DNA from: Sideroxydans sp.
Lineage (GTDB): Bacteria; Pseudomonadota; Gammaproteobacteria; Burkholderiales; Gallionellaceae
Direction of reading: 5' to 3'
Assembly: GCA_028687425.1 (NCBI GenBank)
Contig: JAQUAD010000013.1
Coordinates: forward strand, 1-55,607
DNA: 55,607 nt
Position numbers and translations under genes: made by a program. This document shows, piece after piece, positions 1-9,631 of the stretch (position 1 is the stretch's first letter; each line of letters starts with the position of its first letter). A model generated the notes under the pieces. That model was not told the DNA's origin, did no database searches, and saw only the letters and a program-made list of their open reading frames with translations.

Positions 1-36
1 GCAGGGGTGTGCCTTCGACCACTCGGCCACTTCTCC
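1..36 (-). tRNA. tRNA-Ser, 5' part only (cut by window edge)
   Basis: Read on the minus strand this begins GGAGAAGTGGCCGAGTGG, the acceptor and D-arm start of a bacterial tRNA-Ser, and continues through the D loop to the left edge. The anticodon is outside the window, so the isoacceptor cannot be named. It lies directly downstream of lysC, a common betaproteobacterial arrangement. Confidence 0.85.
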
Positions 37-80
37 GAAGGGCGCGAATACTAATGTAATCGCCCCGCTTCGTCAAACTA

Positions 81-1313
81 TCATGCGTTTTCTTGATCCA
101 GATCGAACGCCTTGTGCAAAACACGCACGGCCAGCTCGAGATACTTCTCGTCGATGACCACGGAAATCTTGATTTCGGAGGTGGAAATCATCTGGATGTT
201 GATGCCTTCTTCCGCCAAAGTGCGGAACATCTTGCTGGCGATGCCCACATGCGAACGCATGCCGACACCAACCACGGAAACCTTCGCGGTCTTGTTGTCA
301 CCGACGACATTGCGCGCGCCGATGTGCGGCTGCACCTGTGTCTTCAGCAGGTCCATCGTCTTGTTGAACTCGTTGCGATGCACCGTGAACGAGAAGTCGG
401 TGGAACCATCCACGCCGACGTTCTGAATGATCATGTCCACGTCGATGTTCGCGTCGCTGACAGGCCCCAGCACCTGATAGGCGATGCCCGGCTTGTCGGG
501 AACGCCGAGTACGGTGATCTTGGCTTCGTCGCGATTGAAGGCGATACCTGAGATGATGGCCTGTTCCATTTTGTCGTTTTCCTCGAATGTGATCAGCGTA
601 CCCTCGCCTTCCTCCTGGAAGCTGGAAAGCACACGCAGTTTGACTTTGTATTTGCCGGCGAACTCGACCGAGCGGATCTGCAACACCTTGGAGCCCAGGC
701 TCGCCATCTCCAGCATCTCTTCGAAAGTGATGCTCTTCAGGCGACGCGCTTCGGGTACCACGCGCGGATCGGTGGTGTAGACACCATCCACATCGGTGTA
801 GATCTGGCATTCGTCCGCACCCAGTGCAGCAGCGATGGCCACACCGGTGGTATCCGAACCACCGCGTCCCAGCGTGGTGATGTTGCCGTCTTCATCCATG
901 CCCTGGAAGCCAGCCACGACGACGACCTTGCCTTCCTCCAGATCGGCGCGGATGTTCTCCTCATCGATACTGACGATGCGCGCCTTGGTGAATGCGCTGT
1001 TGGTGAGAATCTTGACCTGGGAACCGGTATAGCTCTTGGCTTTGAGTCCTGCATCGATCAGCGCCATGGAGAGCAGACCGATCGTGACCTGCTCACCGGT
1101 TGAGATCACTACATCCAGTTCGCGCGGATCGGGATGCTTCTGGATCTCGTGTGCCAGCCCGATCAAGCGGTTGGTCTCTCCGCTCATCGCCGACACGACA
1201 ACAACGACTTGATGGCCTTGCGCCTTGAATCTTGCCACACGCTGCGCGACGCTCTTGATGCGCTCCGGACTACCCATCGAAGTGCCGCCGTATTTCTGAA
1301 CTATCAGTGCCAC
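81..1313 (-). CDS. lysC: Aspartate kinase
   Basis: Phosphorylates L-aspartate, the first step of the lysine/threonine/methionine and diaminopimelate pathway, in the cytoplasm. The protein opens with the kinase signature KYGGTSMGS and carries a GRGGSDTT nucleotide/substrate loop in the amino-acid kinase domain (about residues 1-250), followed by two ACT regulatory domains, so feedback inhibition by end products is expected from the family. I chose the GTG start that gives VALIVQKYGG (410 aa, the usual length); an in-frame ATG 36 bases upstream would add residues not typical of the family. It is divergent from recJ, with about 105 bases between starts, and is followed by tRNA-Ser. Confidence 0.95.
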   Translation of the reverse strand: MALIVQKYGGTSMGSPERIKSVAQRVARFKAQGHQVVVVVSAMSGETNRLIGLAHEIQKHPDPRELDVVISTGEQVTIGLLSMALIDAGLKAKSYTGSQVKILTNSAFTKARIVSIDEENIRADLEEGKVVVVAGFQGMDEDGNITTLGRGGSDTTGVAIAAALGADECQIYTDVDGVYTTDPRVVPEARRLKSITFEEMLEMASLGSKVLQIRSVEFAGKYKVKLRVLSSFQEEGEGTLITFEENDKMEQAIISGIAFNRDEAKITVLGVPDKPGIAYQVLGPVSDANIDVDMIIQNVGVDGSTDFSFTVHRNEFNKTMDLLKTQVQPHIGARNVVGDNKTAKVSVVGVGMRSHVGIASKMFRTLAEEGINIQMISTSEIKISVVIDEKYLELAVRVLHKAFDLDQENA

Positions 1314-1418
1314 AATATTGCCCGCATTGGAATTTTGAGTGGCGCGCATTCTACCCGAGTTGCAGGGAAATTACGATGTCTGCTCTGCTACACTCCGGGC
1401 AAAAGAAGCCCAGATATC

Positions 1419-3101
1419 ATGACAAGAATCGACACCAGAACTTACCCGGAAATCACAGCAAAACAACTTGCCGAATCCGGCATTTCTCCTTTGTTGGCAC
1501 GCATTTATGCCGCGCGTGGCATCGAGCATGCGGAGCAACTTGAGATCGACCTGAAGAAGCTGCTGCCGTACACGTTACTGAAGCAAGCAGGCGCCATGGC
1601 GAGCGCTTTGGCCGATGCCATCGCTGCCGGCAAAAAACTGCTGATCGTGGCCGACTATGATGCCGATGGCGCGACCGCCTGCGCGGTGGGCATGCGCGGC
1701 CTGACCGCACTGGGGGCCAGGGTGGACTTCATCGTGCCCAACCGTTTCGAGTACGGTTACGGACTGACGCCTGAGATCGTCCGGCTGGCCGCCGGGATGT
1801 CGCCGGATATCCTGCTTACCGTGGATAACGGCATCGCCAGCGTGGACGGCGTGGTCGAGGCACACAGGCTCGGCATGCAGGTGCTGGTGACCGACCACCA
1901 CCTGCCCGGCGATTACCTGCCGGATGCGGAATGCATCGTGAACCCCAACCAGCCCGGCTGTGAATTCCCCAGCAAGAATCTGGCTGGCGTGGGCGTGATG
2001 TTCTATGTATTGATGGCATTGCGTGCGGAGCTGCGCGCGCGCGGCGCCTTCGCCGACAAGCCGGAACCCAATCTTGGCAACCTGCTCGATCTGGTCGCGC
2101 TCGGCACGGTTGCCGACGTGGTGAAACTGGATGACAACAACCGCATTCTGGTACACCAGGGTTTGCAGCGCATCCGCGCCGGGCGTGCCTGCCCCGGTAT
2201 CCAGGCATTGCTGCGCATCGCCCGTCGTCCCGCCTCGCAAGCTTCTTCCTATGAACTCGGTTTCATCGTCGGCCCGCGCCTGAACGCGGCCGGACGACTG
2301 GAAGACATGAGCCTCGGCATCCGCTGCCTGCTGACCGATGACGACGACGAAGCCAACGAGATCGCTGCCAAGCTGGATACGCTCAATCAGGAACGACGCA
2401 GCATCGAAGCCGATATGCAGGACACCGCATTGGCAACGCTGGATACTTTCGACCCAGCTGAAAGTTATGCGCTGGCCCTGTTCAATGAAGATTGGCATCA
2501 GGGTGTGATCGGCATCCTCGCCTCGCGCCTGAAAGACCGTTTCCACCGGCCAGTGATCGCCTTCGCGCGCGCCCAGACCGGAGAGCTGAAAGGCTCCGGG
2601 CGCAGCATCCCCGGCCTGCACCTGCGCGACGCACTCGACCTCGTTTCCAAACGGCAGCCCCACCTGATCCTGAAGTTCGGCGGCCATGCCATGGCCGCGG
2701 GACTGAGCATCCGGGAAGATGCGCTGGATGCGTTCCGCATCGCCTTCGAGGCGGTCGTACAAGAGATGCTGGATAGCGAAGCACTGGTGCGCAGCATCGC
2801 CACCGATGGTGAATTGCAGGCAGAGGAGTTCTCGCTGCGCATGGCGCGCGAACTGCAAGCGCAAGTGTGGGGACAGGGATTCCCGGACCCCTTGTTCGAA
2901 GGCGAGTTCCGCGTACAGTCGCAGCGCATCGTGGGAGAGAAACATCTGAAGCTGAAGCTCGCCTCGTCTGCCGGCAGCTTCGATGCCATCCGTTTCTTCC
3001 ACGCCGACGCCGCACCGGATACCGTGCATGCCGTGTACAGCCTGAGCATCAATGAATACAATGGTTCCGAGACGCTGCAACTGATCGTGCGCCACTGGTA
3101 A
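1419..3101 (+). CDS. recJ: Single-stranded-DNA-specific 5'-3' exonuclease RecJ
   Basis: Degrades single-stranded DNA 5' to 3' in RecFOR recombination and base-excision/mismatch repair. The 560-aa protein (normal length) shows the DHH phosphoesterase motifs: DYDADG at about residues 79-84, TDHH near 155, and the DHHA1 motif GGHAMAAG in the C-terminal half, followed by an OB-type tail. The open frame extends far upstream, but the ATG giving MTRIDTRTYPEI matches the family start and avoids overlap with divergent lysC. The MgtC-like gene follows after 12 bases and prfB a little further on; recJ next to prfB-lysS is common in proteobacteria. Confidence 0.95.
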   Translation: MTRIDTRTYPEITAKQLAESGISPLLARIYAARGIEHAEQLEIDLKKLLPYTLLKQAGAMASALADAIAAGKKLLIVADYDADGATACAVGMRGLTALGARVDFIVPNRFEYGYGLTPEIVRLAAGMSPDILLTVDNGIASVDGVVEAHRLGMQVLVTDHHLPGDYLPDAECIVNPNQPGCEFPSKNLAGVGVMFYVLMALRAELRARGAFADKPEPNLGNLLDLVALGTVADVVKLDDNNRILVHQGLQRIRAGRACPGIQALLRIARRPASQASSYELGFIVGPRLNAAGRLEDMSLGIRCLLTDDDDEANEIAAKLDTLNQERRSIEADMQDTALATLDTFDPAESYALALFNEDWHQGVIGILASRLKDRFHRPVIAFARAQTGELKGSGRSIPGLHLRDALDLVSKRQPHLILKFGGHAMAAGLSIREDALDAFRIAFEAVVQEMLDSEALVRSIATDGELQAEEFSLRMARELQAQVWGQGFPDPLFEGEFRVQSQRIVGEKHLKLKLASSAGSFDAIRFFHADAAPDTVHAVYSLSINEYNGSETLQLIVRHW

Positions 3102-3113
3102 CAGGGAGGAACG

Positions 3114-4382
3114 ATGGAATTCGCTTTTCTGCAGAACAACAGCATCGAGCTGTTACCGAAATTCCTCACCAGCGTCGCCATCGGCCTGCTGATAGGACTG
3201 GAGCGCGAACGGAATCCATCGGCCAAGGCAGGTCTGCGCACGTTCGCGCTGGTCGCGCTGCTCGGTAGCCTGATGGGCATGCTGGCTGATCAACTGGACA
3301 CCCCCTGGCTGGTGATCGGCGGCTTGCTTGCCGTCGCGCTGACCATCATCGCTGCTTACCTGGGCGACGAACCAGACAAACCGGAAGCCGACCCCGGCAC
3401 CACCACCGTGGTCGCACTGATTCTGAGTTATGCGCTGGGCGTGATGATCTGGCTGGACATGTCGGAACTGGCGGTGATGTTGGCCATCGGCATCACCGCC
3501 CTGCTCTATTTCAAGCCGGAATTGCGCGGTTTCTCGCAACGCATGACGCGACGCGACCTGGTGGCCGTGCTGCAGTTTTCCGTGCTGACCTTCATCGTGC
3601 TGCCCATCCTGCCTGACCAGAATTACGGCCCGTATGGCGCGTTCAATCCGCACCAGGCATGGCTGATGGTGGTGCTCATCTCGGGTTTGAGTCTGGCCGG
3701 CTATACAGCGTTGCATATCGTCGGCACCCGCCATGGCGCTACGCTGCTGGGCTTTTTCGGCGGCCTGGTGTCCAGCACCGCTACCACCCTGATCTACTCC
3801 AAGCACGGCAAAGCCAGTCCGGCGCTTGCCAGCCTGGCTGCGATGGTGATCGTGATCGCCAGCATGGTCGTGCTGTTGCGTTTGCTGGTCATGAGTTCCA
3901 TCGTCGCCTTCGGCGCTTTGCCCGGTCTCGCACCAGTTTACGCGGGCGGTTTGATCGCGGGTCTGCTGGCTTCCTTCTACGCATGGAAACAAACCAGCCA
4001 GGGACAGCAACTGCTGCTGCCCGAGACTTCGAATCCGGCTGAATTGCATACCGCCATCGGCTTCGGTCTGCTATACGTGGTGGTACTGATCGGTTCGGCA
4101 TGGATGTCAGATCTTGCGGGCAGTCAGGGTCTGTATGCGGTCGCGCTGGTGTCAGGATTGACCGATGTGGACGCCATCGTGCTCTCCAGCTTGCGCCTGT
4201 TCAATCTGGGACAGCTCAGCGAACAGCAGACGGTCACCGCCATCGCCATCGCCTTCCTGTCCAACATCGCATTCAAATTCGGCATGGTCCTTTTCATCGC
4301 CGGTACAGCGCTGGCCCGTCAGGTCGCGATCGGCTTCGGCGCCATCGCCTGCGGCGTTCTGCTGGGGCTGTTTGCGCTATAA
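3114..4382 (+). CDS. MgtC/SapB-family membrane protein with DUF4010-type C-terminus
   Basis: Multi-pass inner-membrane protein of 422 aa. The N-terminal third has the MgtC/SapB pattern (FLTSVAIGLLIGLERER, then AGLRTFALVALLG); the rest is a series of hydrophobic helices of the DUF4010 type. Architectures of this kind are known but their substrate is not; MgtC itself modulates magnesium homeostasis and ATP synthase in other bacteria, and I would not transfer that function. The ATG follows a good ribosome-binding site (GGGAGGA) 12 bases after recJ, so it is probably co-transcribed with it. Confidence 0.85.
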   Translation: MEFAFLQNNSIELLPKFLTSVAIGLLIGLERERNPSAKAGLRTFALVALLGSLMGMLADQLDTPWLVIGGLLAVALTIIAAYLGDEPDKPEADPGTTTVVALILSYALGVMIWLDMSELAVMLAIGITALLYFKPELRGFSQRMTRRDLVAVLQFSVLTFIVLPILPDQNYGPYGAFNPHQAWLMVVLISGLSLAGYTALHIVGTRHGATLLGFFGGLVSSTATTLIYSKHGKASPALASLAAMVIVIASMVVLLRLLVMSSIVAFGALPGLAPVYAGGLIAGLLASFYAWKQTSQGQQLLLPETSNPAELHTAIGFGLLYVVVLIGSAWMSDLAGSQGLYAVALVSGLTDVDAIVLSSLRLFNLGQLSEQQTVTAIAIAFLSNIAFKFGMVLFIAGTALARQVAIGFGAIACGVLLGLFAL

Positions 4383-4420
4383 TCGCGGCCTTTTAAAAGC
4401 AGCGATAGACAGAGCCGATC

Positions 4421-5525
4421 ATGGAAGCAGAACAACTCAACGCCCTCACCGCCAAACTGCAAGATTTGAGCGCCCGCAACCTCGAACTTCGGAGGTATCT
4501 TTGACTTCGATGGCAAGCAGGAACGCCTCGCCGAAGTCGCCGCGCTAGCCGAAGACCCTGCCATCTGGCAGGACGCCAAGCGCGCCCAGGAACTGGGCAA
4601 GGAACGCAAGATGCTGGAAGGCATCGTGCTCAATCTGCAAAAGATCAGCCAGTCGGTCAACGACAACACCGAACTGATGGAAATGGCGCTGGCCGAGAAC
4701 GACGACGAGAGCCTGCTGAGCATCGCCAGCGACATCGAGGAAATCGAGAAACTGGTCGCCGATCTGGAATTCCGCCGCATGTTCTCCGGCGAGCTGGATG
4801 CCGCCAATTGCTTCCTCGACATCCAGGCCGGTTCCGGCGGTACCGAAGCGCAGGACTGGGGTTCCATGCTGTTGCGCATGTACATCCGCTACGCCGAGCG
4901 CAAAGGTTTCACCGTCGAAGTGCTGGAACAGTCCGATGGCGAAGTTGCGGGCATCAAGGGCGCCTCGCTGAAGATCAGCGGCGAATATGCCTACGGCCAT
5001 CTGCGCACCGAGACCGGTGTGCATCGTCTGGTACGCAAATCACCGTTCGACTCCGGCAACCGTCGCCACACCTCTTTCTCCAGCGTGTTCGTCTACCCGG
5101 AGATCGACGACTCGATCGAGATCGACATCAATCCGGCCGACCTGCGCGTGGATACCTATCGCGCATCCGGTGCGGGCGGACAGCACATCAACAAGACCGA
5201 CTCGGCGGTGCGTATTACCCACATCCCGACCGGTATCGTGGTGCAGTGCCAGAACGACCGCTCGCAGCACAAGAACCGTGCTGAAGCCATGTCCATGCTG
5301 AAGTCGCGCATGTACGAAGAAGAACTGCGCAAGCGCAACGCGGAGAAGCAAGCGCTGGAAGACACCAAGTCCGACATCGGCTGGGGTCACCAGATCCGCT
5401 CCTATGTGCTCGACCAGTCGCGCATCAAGGACCTGCGCACCAACTACGAAGTAGGCAACACCCAAGCCGTGCTCGACGGCGACCTCGACGATTTCATCGC
5501 TGCCAGCTTGAAGCAAGGCGTTTAA
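4421..5525 (+). CDS. prfB: Peptide chain release factor 2 (programmed +1 frameshift)
   Basis: RF2 recognises UGA and UAA stop codons and triggers peptidyl-tRNA hydrolysis. The gene is split between two frames: codons 1-27 run from ATG 4421 to CTT 4499-4501, then an in-frame TGA at 4502-4504 must be bypassed by a +1 shift (continuing GAC at 4503). The product is 367 aa, close to E. coli RF2 (365). The tripeptide anticodon SPF (in RKSPFDSG) and the catalytic GGQ (in [10 protein letters not shown]) are both intact. lysS follows after 13 bases, the usual prfB-lysS pair. Confidence 0.96.
4491..4505 (+). promoter_or_regulatory. RF2 autoregulatory frameshift signal
   Basis: GGAGG internal Shine-Dalgarno element, then TAT, then the slippery CTT TGA C. 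This is the textbook prfB recoding site: low RF2 causes pausing at UGA and a +1 shift that restores RF2 synthesis. Seen directly in the sequence; the mechanism is established in E. coli. Confidence 0.95.
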
Positions 5526-5538
5526 CCAGGAACACATC

Positions 5539-7041
5539 ATGACTACCGAACAGAACATCCCGCAAGTAGACGAGAACCAGATCATTGCCGAGCGCCGCAG
5601 CAAACTGAAGGCGATCCGCGAGCAAGGCGTCGCCTTCCCCAATGACTTCGAGCGCAAGAACATGGCTGCCGACCTGCACGCAGCTTTCGGCGAGAAGTCT
5701 CACGATGAACTGGAAGCCGAGCAGGTACCCGTTTCCGTAGCCGGTCGCATGATGCTCAAGCGCGTGATGGGCAAGGCGAGTTTTGCCACCATCCAGGACG
5801 TGAGCGGACGTATCCAGCTATTCATCAGCAACGACATCACCGGTGAAGATGCGCATGCCGTGTTCAAGCATTTCGACCTCGGCGACATCCTCGGTGCTAC
5901 TGGCGTGCTGTTCAAGACCAAGACCGGCGAATTGTCCGTGCGCGTCACCGAGGTGCGCCTGCTGACCAAGGCATTGCGTCCGCTGCCCGAAAAGTTCCAC
6001 GGCCTGACCGACCAGGAACAGAAATATCGCCAGCGCTATATCGACCTGATCACCAACGAGCAGACTCGCAAGACGTTCATGATCCGCTCCAAGATCGTGC
6101 AGGCCATCCGCGAGTTCTTTGCGCGCCACGATTACCTTGAGGTCGAAACGCCGATGCTGCACCCGATCCCGGGCGGTGCATCGGCAAAACCTTTCGTCAC
6201 GCACCACAATGCGCTGGATATGGAGATGTATCTGCGTATTGCGCCTGAGTTGTATCTGAAGCGCCTGGTGGTCGGCGGTTTCGAGAAAGTGTTCGAGATC
6301 AACCGCAACTTCCGCAACGAGGGGCTGTCGACGCGGCACAACCCGGAATTCACCATGATCGAATTCTATGAAGCCTATCGCGATTACAAGTATCTGATGG
6401 ACTTCACCGAGCGACTGTTTTCCGAGGTGGCGCGCAGGGTACTGGGTACCACAGTTATCAGCTATCAGGGCAAGGAACTCGATCTGGGCAAGCCATTCCA
6501 TCGCTTGACCATGGTGCAGGCGATCCAGAAATACCATCCGCAATTCACCGATGAGCAGCTGAGCAACCGCGATTTCCTGATCAACGAACTGCAAGATCTG
6601 AAGGCCAAGTACAAGCCGGAAGACGGCGTAGGCGGTCTGCAGCTCTCCCTGTTCGAGGAGTTGTCCGAGCATCTGTTGTTCGAGCCGACCTTCATCGTTG
6701 ATTACCCGGTCGAGGTATCGCCACTGGCGCGTGCCTCGGACAAGAACCCCGGCATCACCGAACGCTTCGAGTTATTCATCGTCGGCCGCGAGATCGCCAA
6801 CGGCTTCTCCGAGTTGAACGATTCGGAAGATCAGGAAGCGCGCTTCGATGCGCAGGTTGCGGCCAAGGAAGCCGGCGATGAAGAAGCGATGTTCAAGGAC
6901 GCGGATTACATCCGTGCGCTGGAACATGGCCTGCCGCCGACCGCCGGCGAAGGCATCGGCATCGACCGTCTGGTGATGCTGCTGACCGATGCCGCGAGCA
7001 TCCGCGACGTGATCCTGTTCCCGCACATGCGGCCGGAATAA
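5539..7041 (+). CDS. lysS: Lysine--tRNA ligase, class II
   Basis: Charges tRNA-Lys with lysine. The 500-aa protein has an N-terminal OB-fold anticodon-binding domain (about residues 55-170) and a class II catalytic core: motif 2 [20 protein letters not shown] and motif 3 GIGIDRLVM near the C-terminus. Length is normal for the family. It follows prfB by 13 bases with the start MTTEQN, and the Crp-type regulator starts 10 bases after it, so the three are likely one transcript. Confidence 0.97.
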   Translation: MTTEQNIPQVDENQIIAERRSKLKAIREQGVAFPNDFERKNMAADLHAAFGEKSHDELEAEQVPVSVAGRMMLKRVMGKASFATIQDVSGRIQLFISNDITGEDAHAVFKHFDLGDILGATGVLFKTKTGELSVRVTEVRLLTKALRPLPEKFHGLTDQEQKYRQRYIDLITNEQTRKTFMIRSKIVQAIREFFARHDYLEVETPMLHPIPGGASAKPFVTHHNALDMEMYLRIAPELYLKRLVVGGFEKVFEINRNFRNEGLSTRHNPEFTMIEFYEAYRDYKYLMDFTERLFSEVARRVLGTTVISYQGKELDLGKPFHRLTMVQAIQKYHPQFTDEQLSNRDFLINELQDLKAKYKPEDGVGGLQLSLFEELSEHLLFEPTFIVDYPVEVSPLARASDKNPGITERFELFIVGREIANGFSELNDSEDQEARFDAQVAAKEAGDEEAMFKDADYIRALEHGLPPTAGEGIGIDRLVMLLTDAASIRDVILFPHMRPE

Positions 7042-7051
7042 ACTGAGGCCG

Positions 7052-7714
7052 ATGCCAGCCAGCGATAACAAACGGCTGCTTGAACGCTACCCGCTGTTAG
7101 GCGAGCTGGCGCCGGCGCGTTTTTCGGAACTGTTCGACCACAGCTCTGTGATGCGCCTGCCAGCCGGCACGGTGATCTTCGATGAGAACCAGCCATGCCA
7201 GGGTTTCCCGCTATTGCTCTCGGGCAGCGTGCGCGTCATCAAATCTTCTGCAAATGGGCGTGAACTACAGTTGTACCGTGTAGGAGAAGGCGAAAGCTGC
7301 ATCCTCACCAGCAGCTGCCTGCTGGGTCACAGCAATTACCAGGCGCGCGGTATCGTCGAACAGGATGTGGAAATGATCATCCTGCCTCCCGACTCTTTTC
7401 GTACCTTGATGGCCGATTGCCCGCCTTTTCGCGATTACATCTTCAGCCTGTTTGCGGAGCGCCTCACCGATCTGATGGAATTGGTCTCGGCTGTGGCATT
7501 CCAGAAACTGGATCAACGTTTGGCGGCCCTGCTGCTTTCACGTCCCAGCCCGCTCCGTTCGACGCATCAGGTAATTGCTGATGAATTGGGTAGCGCACGC
7601 GAGATGGTGAGCCGCCTGCTCAAGGGCTTCGCCGATCAAGGCTGGGTCAAACTGGGACGGGAACAAATCGAAGTGATAGATCGCAGCGCATTGAATCGCC
7701 TGGCATCGAGCTGA
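7052..7714 (+). CDS. Crp/Fnr-family transcriptional regulator
   Basis: Cytoplasmic DNA-binding regulator of 220 aa. Residues about 15-130 form a cyclic-nucleotide-binding-type beta roll (LPAGTVIFDENQPC, then LLLSGSVRV), and the C-terminus has a helix-turn-helix of the Crp type (QVIADELGSAREMVSRLLKGF). The scattered cysteines do not form the classical N-terminal Fnr [4Fe-4S] cluster pattern, so oxygen sensing by that route is not supported. It sits directly behind lysS and its stop codon abuts the stop of the convergent histidine kinase, leaving no room for a terminator. Its effector and targets are unknown. Confidence 0.85.
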   Translation: MPASDNKRLLERYPLLGELAPARFSELFDHSSVMRLPAGTVIFDENQPCQGFPLLLSGSVRVIKSSANGRELQLYRVGEGESCILTSSCLLGHSNYQARGIVEQDVEMIILPPDSFRTLMADCPPFRDYIFSLFAERLTDLMELVSAVAFQKLDQRLAALLLSRPSPLRSTHQVIADELGSAREMVSRLLKGFADQGWVKLGREQIEVIDRSALNRLASS

Positions 7715-9631
7715 TTATCTCGATTTCAATACAAACGCCATCATCGAACGCAGTTTTGCCGGACGCACCGGCTTGTGCAGCAAATGCATGCCCTTATCCG
7801 CTACGAGTTTCAGCACTTCCGGAGACGTATCGCCACTCACGAGTATGAAGGCCGGTTTGTGCGCGCTGCGGCCATTGATCTTCTCCGCGAGTTCCACACC
7901 CGTCCCGTCGGGTAAACGATAATCGCAAATCACCAGCTCGAATTGCGACTGCTCGAATCTCTGCTCGACCTCAGCCAGACTGTCCGCCACCTCGACCTTG
8001 CAACCCCAAGCCTCAATCAGCCCTGCAGTGCCATTACGCACCAGCTCATCATCATCCACCACCAGAACATGCCTGCCTGTAAATGAGCCTTCAGTTTTTG
8101 CAAGTGGTGCAGATCTGATGGGAGTGCCCTGAGCCAGCAGATCTTTCAGGTCAGGGATACGTGGCACTTCAAGCGCAAAGACGGAACCTCTGCCAGGTGT
8201 CGAGCAAAGATACAGAGGGTGATTCAGTAGTCTGGCAGAACGCTGAACGATGGGCAGGCCCAAGCCCAAGCCCTTGCTTCTGTCGCGGGCTGAATTCTCC
8301 AGTTGCACGAATTCCCTGAAGATATTCTCCTGTTCGCCAACCGGGATGCCTGGGCCGTTATCACGCACCTCAAAGCGCATGCGGTCACCCCGCTTCCGGC
8401 ACGCCAGCAATACAGTGCCGTGATTCTGCGAATATCTGATCGCATTGCTGAGCAAGTTCATCAGAATGCGTTCAAGCAGTATCGGGTCGCTCCTTACTCG
8501 TGACTGGGTTGTATGTATTCGCAAGTTGATGGATTTGGCCCTTGCCATTGGCTCGTATGCCTCAGTCAGTCGTCGCAACAATGTAGATATCTCGATTTCC
8601 TGCACCTGCGGCACGATGACACCCGCATCCAGCTTGGAAATATCCAGCAGCGAATCAAGCAGGCCCGACATCGCCGTCACGGACTCCTCGACCTTTTCCA
8701 CAATCTTGCGTTGTTCCGGGGTTTCAATACGATTTTGCAACTCACCCATGAACAGCCCAAGCGCATGCATGGGCTGGCGCAGGTCGTGACTGGCAGCAGC
8801 CAGGAAACGGGTCTTATCAAAGTTTGCTTTTTCCGCCTGCTCTTTCTGACTGCGCAACGCTGTCGTTGCGTCTTCGATGCGCTGTTGCAAAAGTGCGCGC
8901 TCTTGCTGTAACTGCGACGCCATCTCATTGATGCCTTGCGCCAATTCGTTCAGTTCGATTACTTGCATCTCTCCGATACGCGTATCCAGCCTCCCTGCTC
9001 CGATATCTCGTACCGCAGTACGCATACCCATGATCGGCAGCGTGATTCTGCGTGCAACGCGCATTGCTACAAGAACTGCGAGTAACAACACCATGGCCGT
9101 AAGGATCAGATTCACGACAATCATCCGAATTTTTTCGTTATTGAGTCGATGCTTACCCAGTACCAGAAAGACCCCTCCCAGTGAACTTCCCATGTTTGGC
9201 GTAGTAGAGACTTCCGTGTCATCCAGTGACAATTGGGTCGTTACAATGGCGCGGTAAACCGCAAGTGAATGACTATCCTCACGCAGTGTTTGCCCGGATC
9301 GCCAATCGGGTGCAATGATTTGCTGGTCCGTCACACCGTTCGCACTCGCCAATACCTGGCCTTCAGCGCCCAAGATGAATACCCCTGTCACATCCTGTTG
9401 CGCGAGAGCTACTTCCGCCTGTTGCTGCAGCAGAACACGATTCCCGGAAAATGCCGCGTACTCGCTGGAGGATGCAAGTTGACGTGCAATCAGGCTGGCT
9501 CGATCCTTTAATGCCCGATCAAGATCCGCCATGCGTGACAGGATGTATGAAGTTTCCAGCAGTACGGCCAATATCAATATGGGAATTAGCGCGACCGCCA
9601 TCGCCTGACGCTCAATACCGTAGCTTTTCAT
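7715..9631 (-). CDS. Hybrid sensor histidine kinase/response regulator
   Basis: Membrane sensor kinase of 638 aa. It has an N-terminal membrane helix (about 10-31), a periplasmic sensor region, a second helix (about 170-190), HAMP (about 190-245), HisKA with phospho-acceptor His282 in ASHDLRQPMHA, a HATPase domain (N box NLLSNAIRY, G boxes DNGPGIP and GLGLGL), and a C-terminal receiver with DDD near 526-528 and phospho-acceptor Asp570 in CDYRLPDG. There is no output domain. It overlaps by 20 bases the upstream gene for a periplasmic binding protein, with a TonB receptor before that, so the binding protein may present ligand to the kinase. Start supported by a GGGGGG run just upstream. Confidence 0.92.
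   Translation of the reverse strand: MKSYGIERQAMAVALIPILILAVLLETSYILSRMADLDRALKDRASLIARQLASSSEYAAFSGNRVLLQQQAEVALAQQDVTGVFILGAEGQVLASANGVTDQQIIAPDWRSGQTLREDSHSLAVYRAIVTTQLSLDDTEVSTTPNMGSSLGGVFLVLGKHRLNNEKIRMIVVNLILTAMVLLLAVLVAMRVARRITLPIMGMRTAVRDIGAGRLDTRIGEMQVIELNELAQGINEMASQLQQERALLQQRIEDATTALRSQKEQAEKANFDKTRFLAAASHDLRQPMHALGLFMGELQNRIETPEQRKIVEKVEESVTAMSGLLDSLLDISKLDAGVIVPQVQEIEISTLLRRLTEAYEPMARAKSINLRIHTTQSRVRSDPILLERILMNLLSNAIRYSQNHGTVLLACRKRGDRMRFEVRDNGPGIPVGEQENIFREFVQLENSARDRSKGLGLGLPIVQRSARLLNHPLYLCSTPGRGSVFALEVPRIPDLKDLLAQGTPIRSAPLAKTEGSFTGRHVLVVDDDELVRNGTAGLIEAWGCKVEVADSLAEVEQRFEQSQFELVICDYRLPDGTGVELAEKINGRSAHKPAFILVSGDTSPEVLKLVADKGMHLLHKPVRPAKLRSMMAFVLKSR

Noticed and set aside
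1575-3095. 506-codon open frame antisense to recJ
   Set aside because: Shadow of recJ with no recognisable domain.
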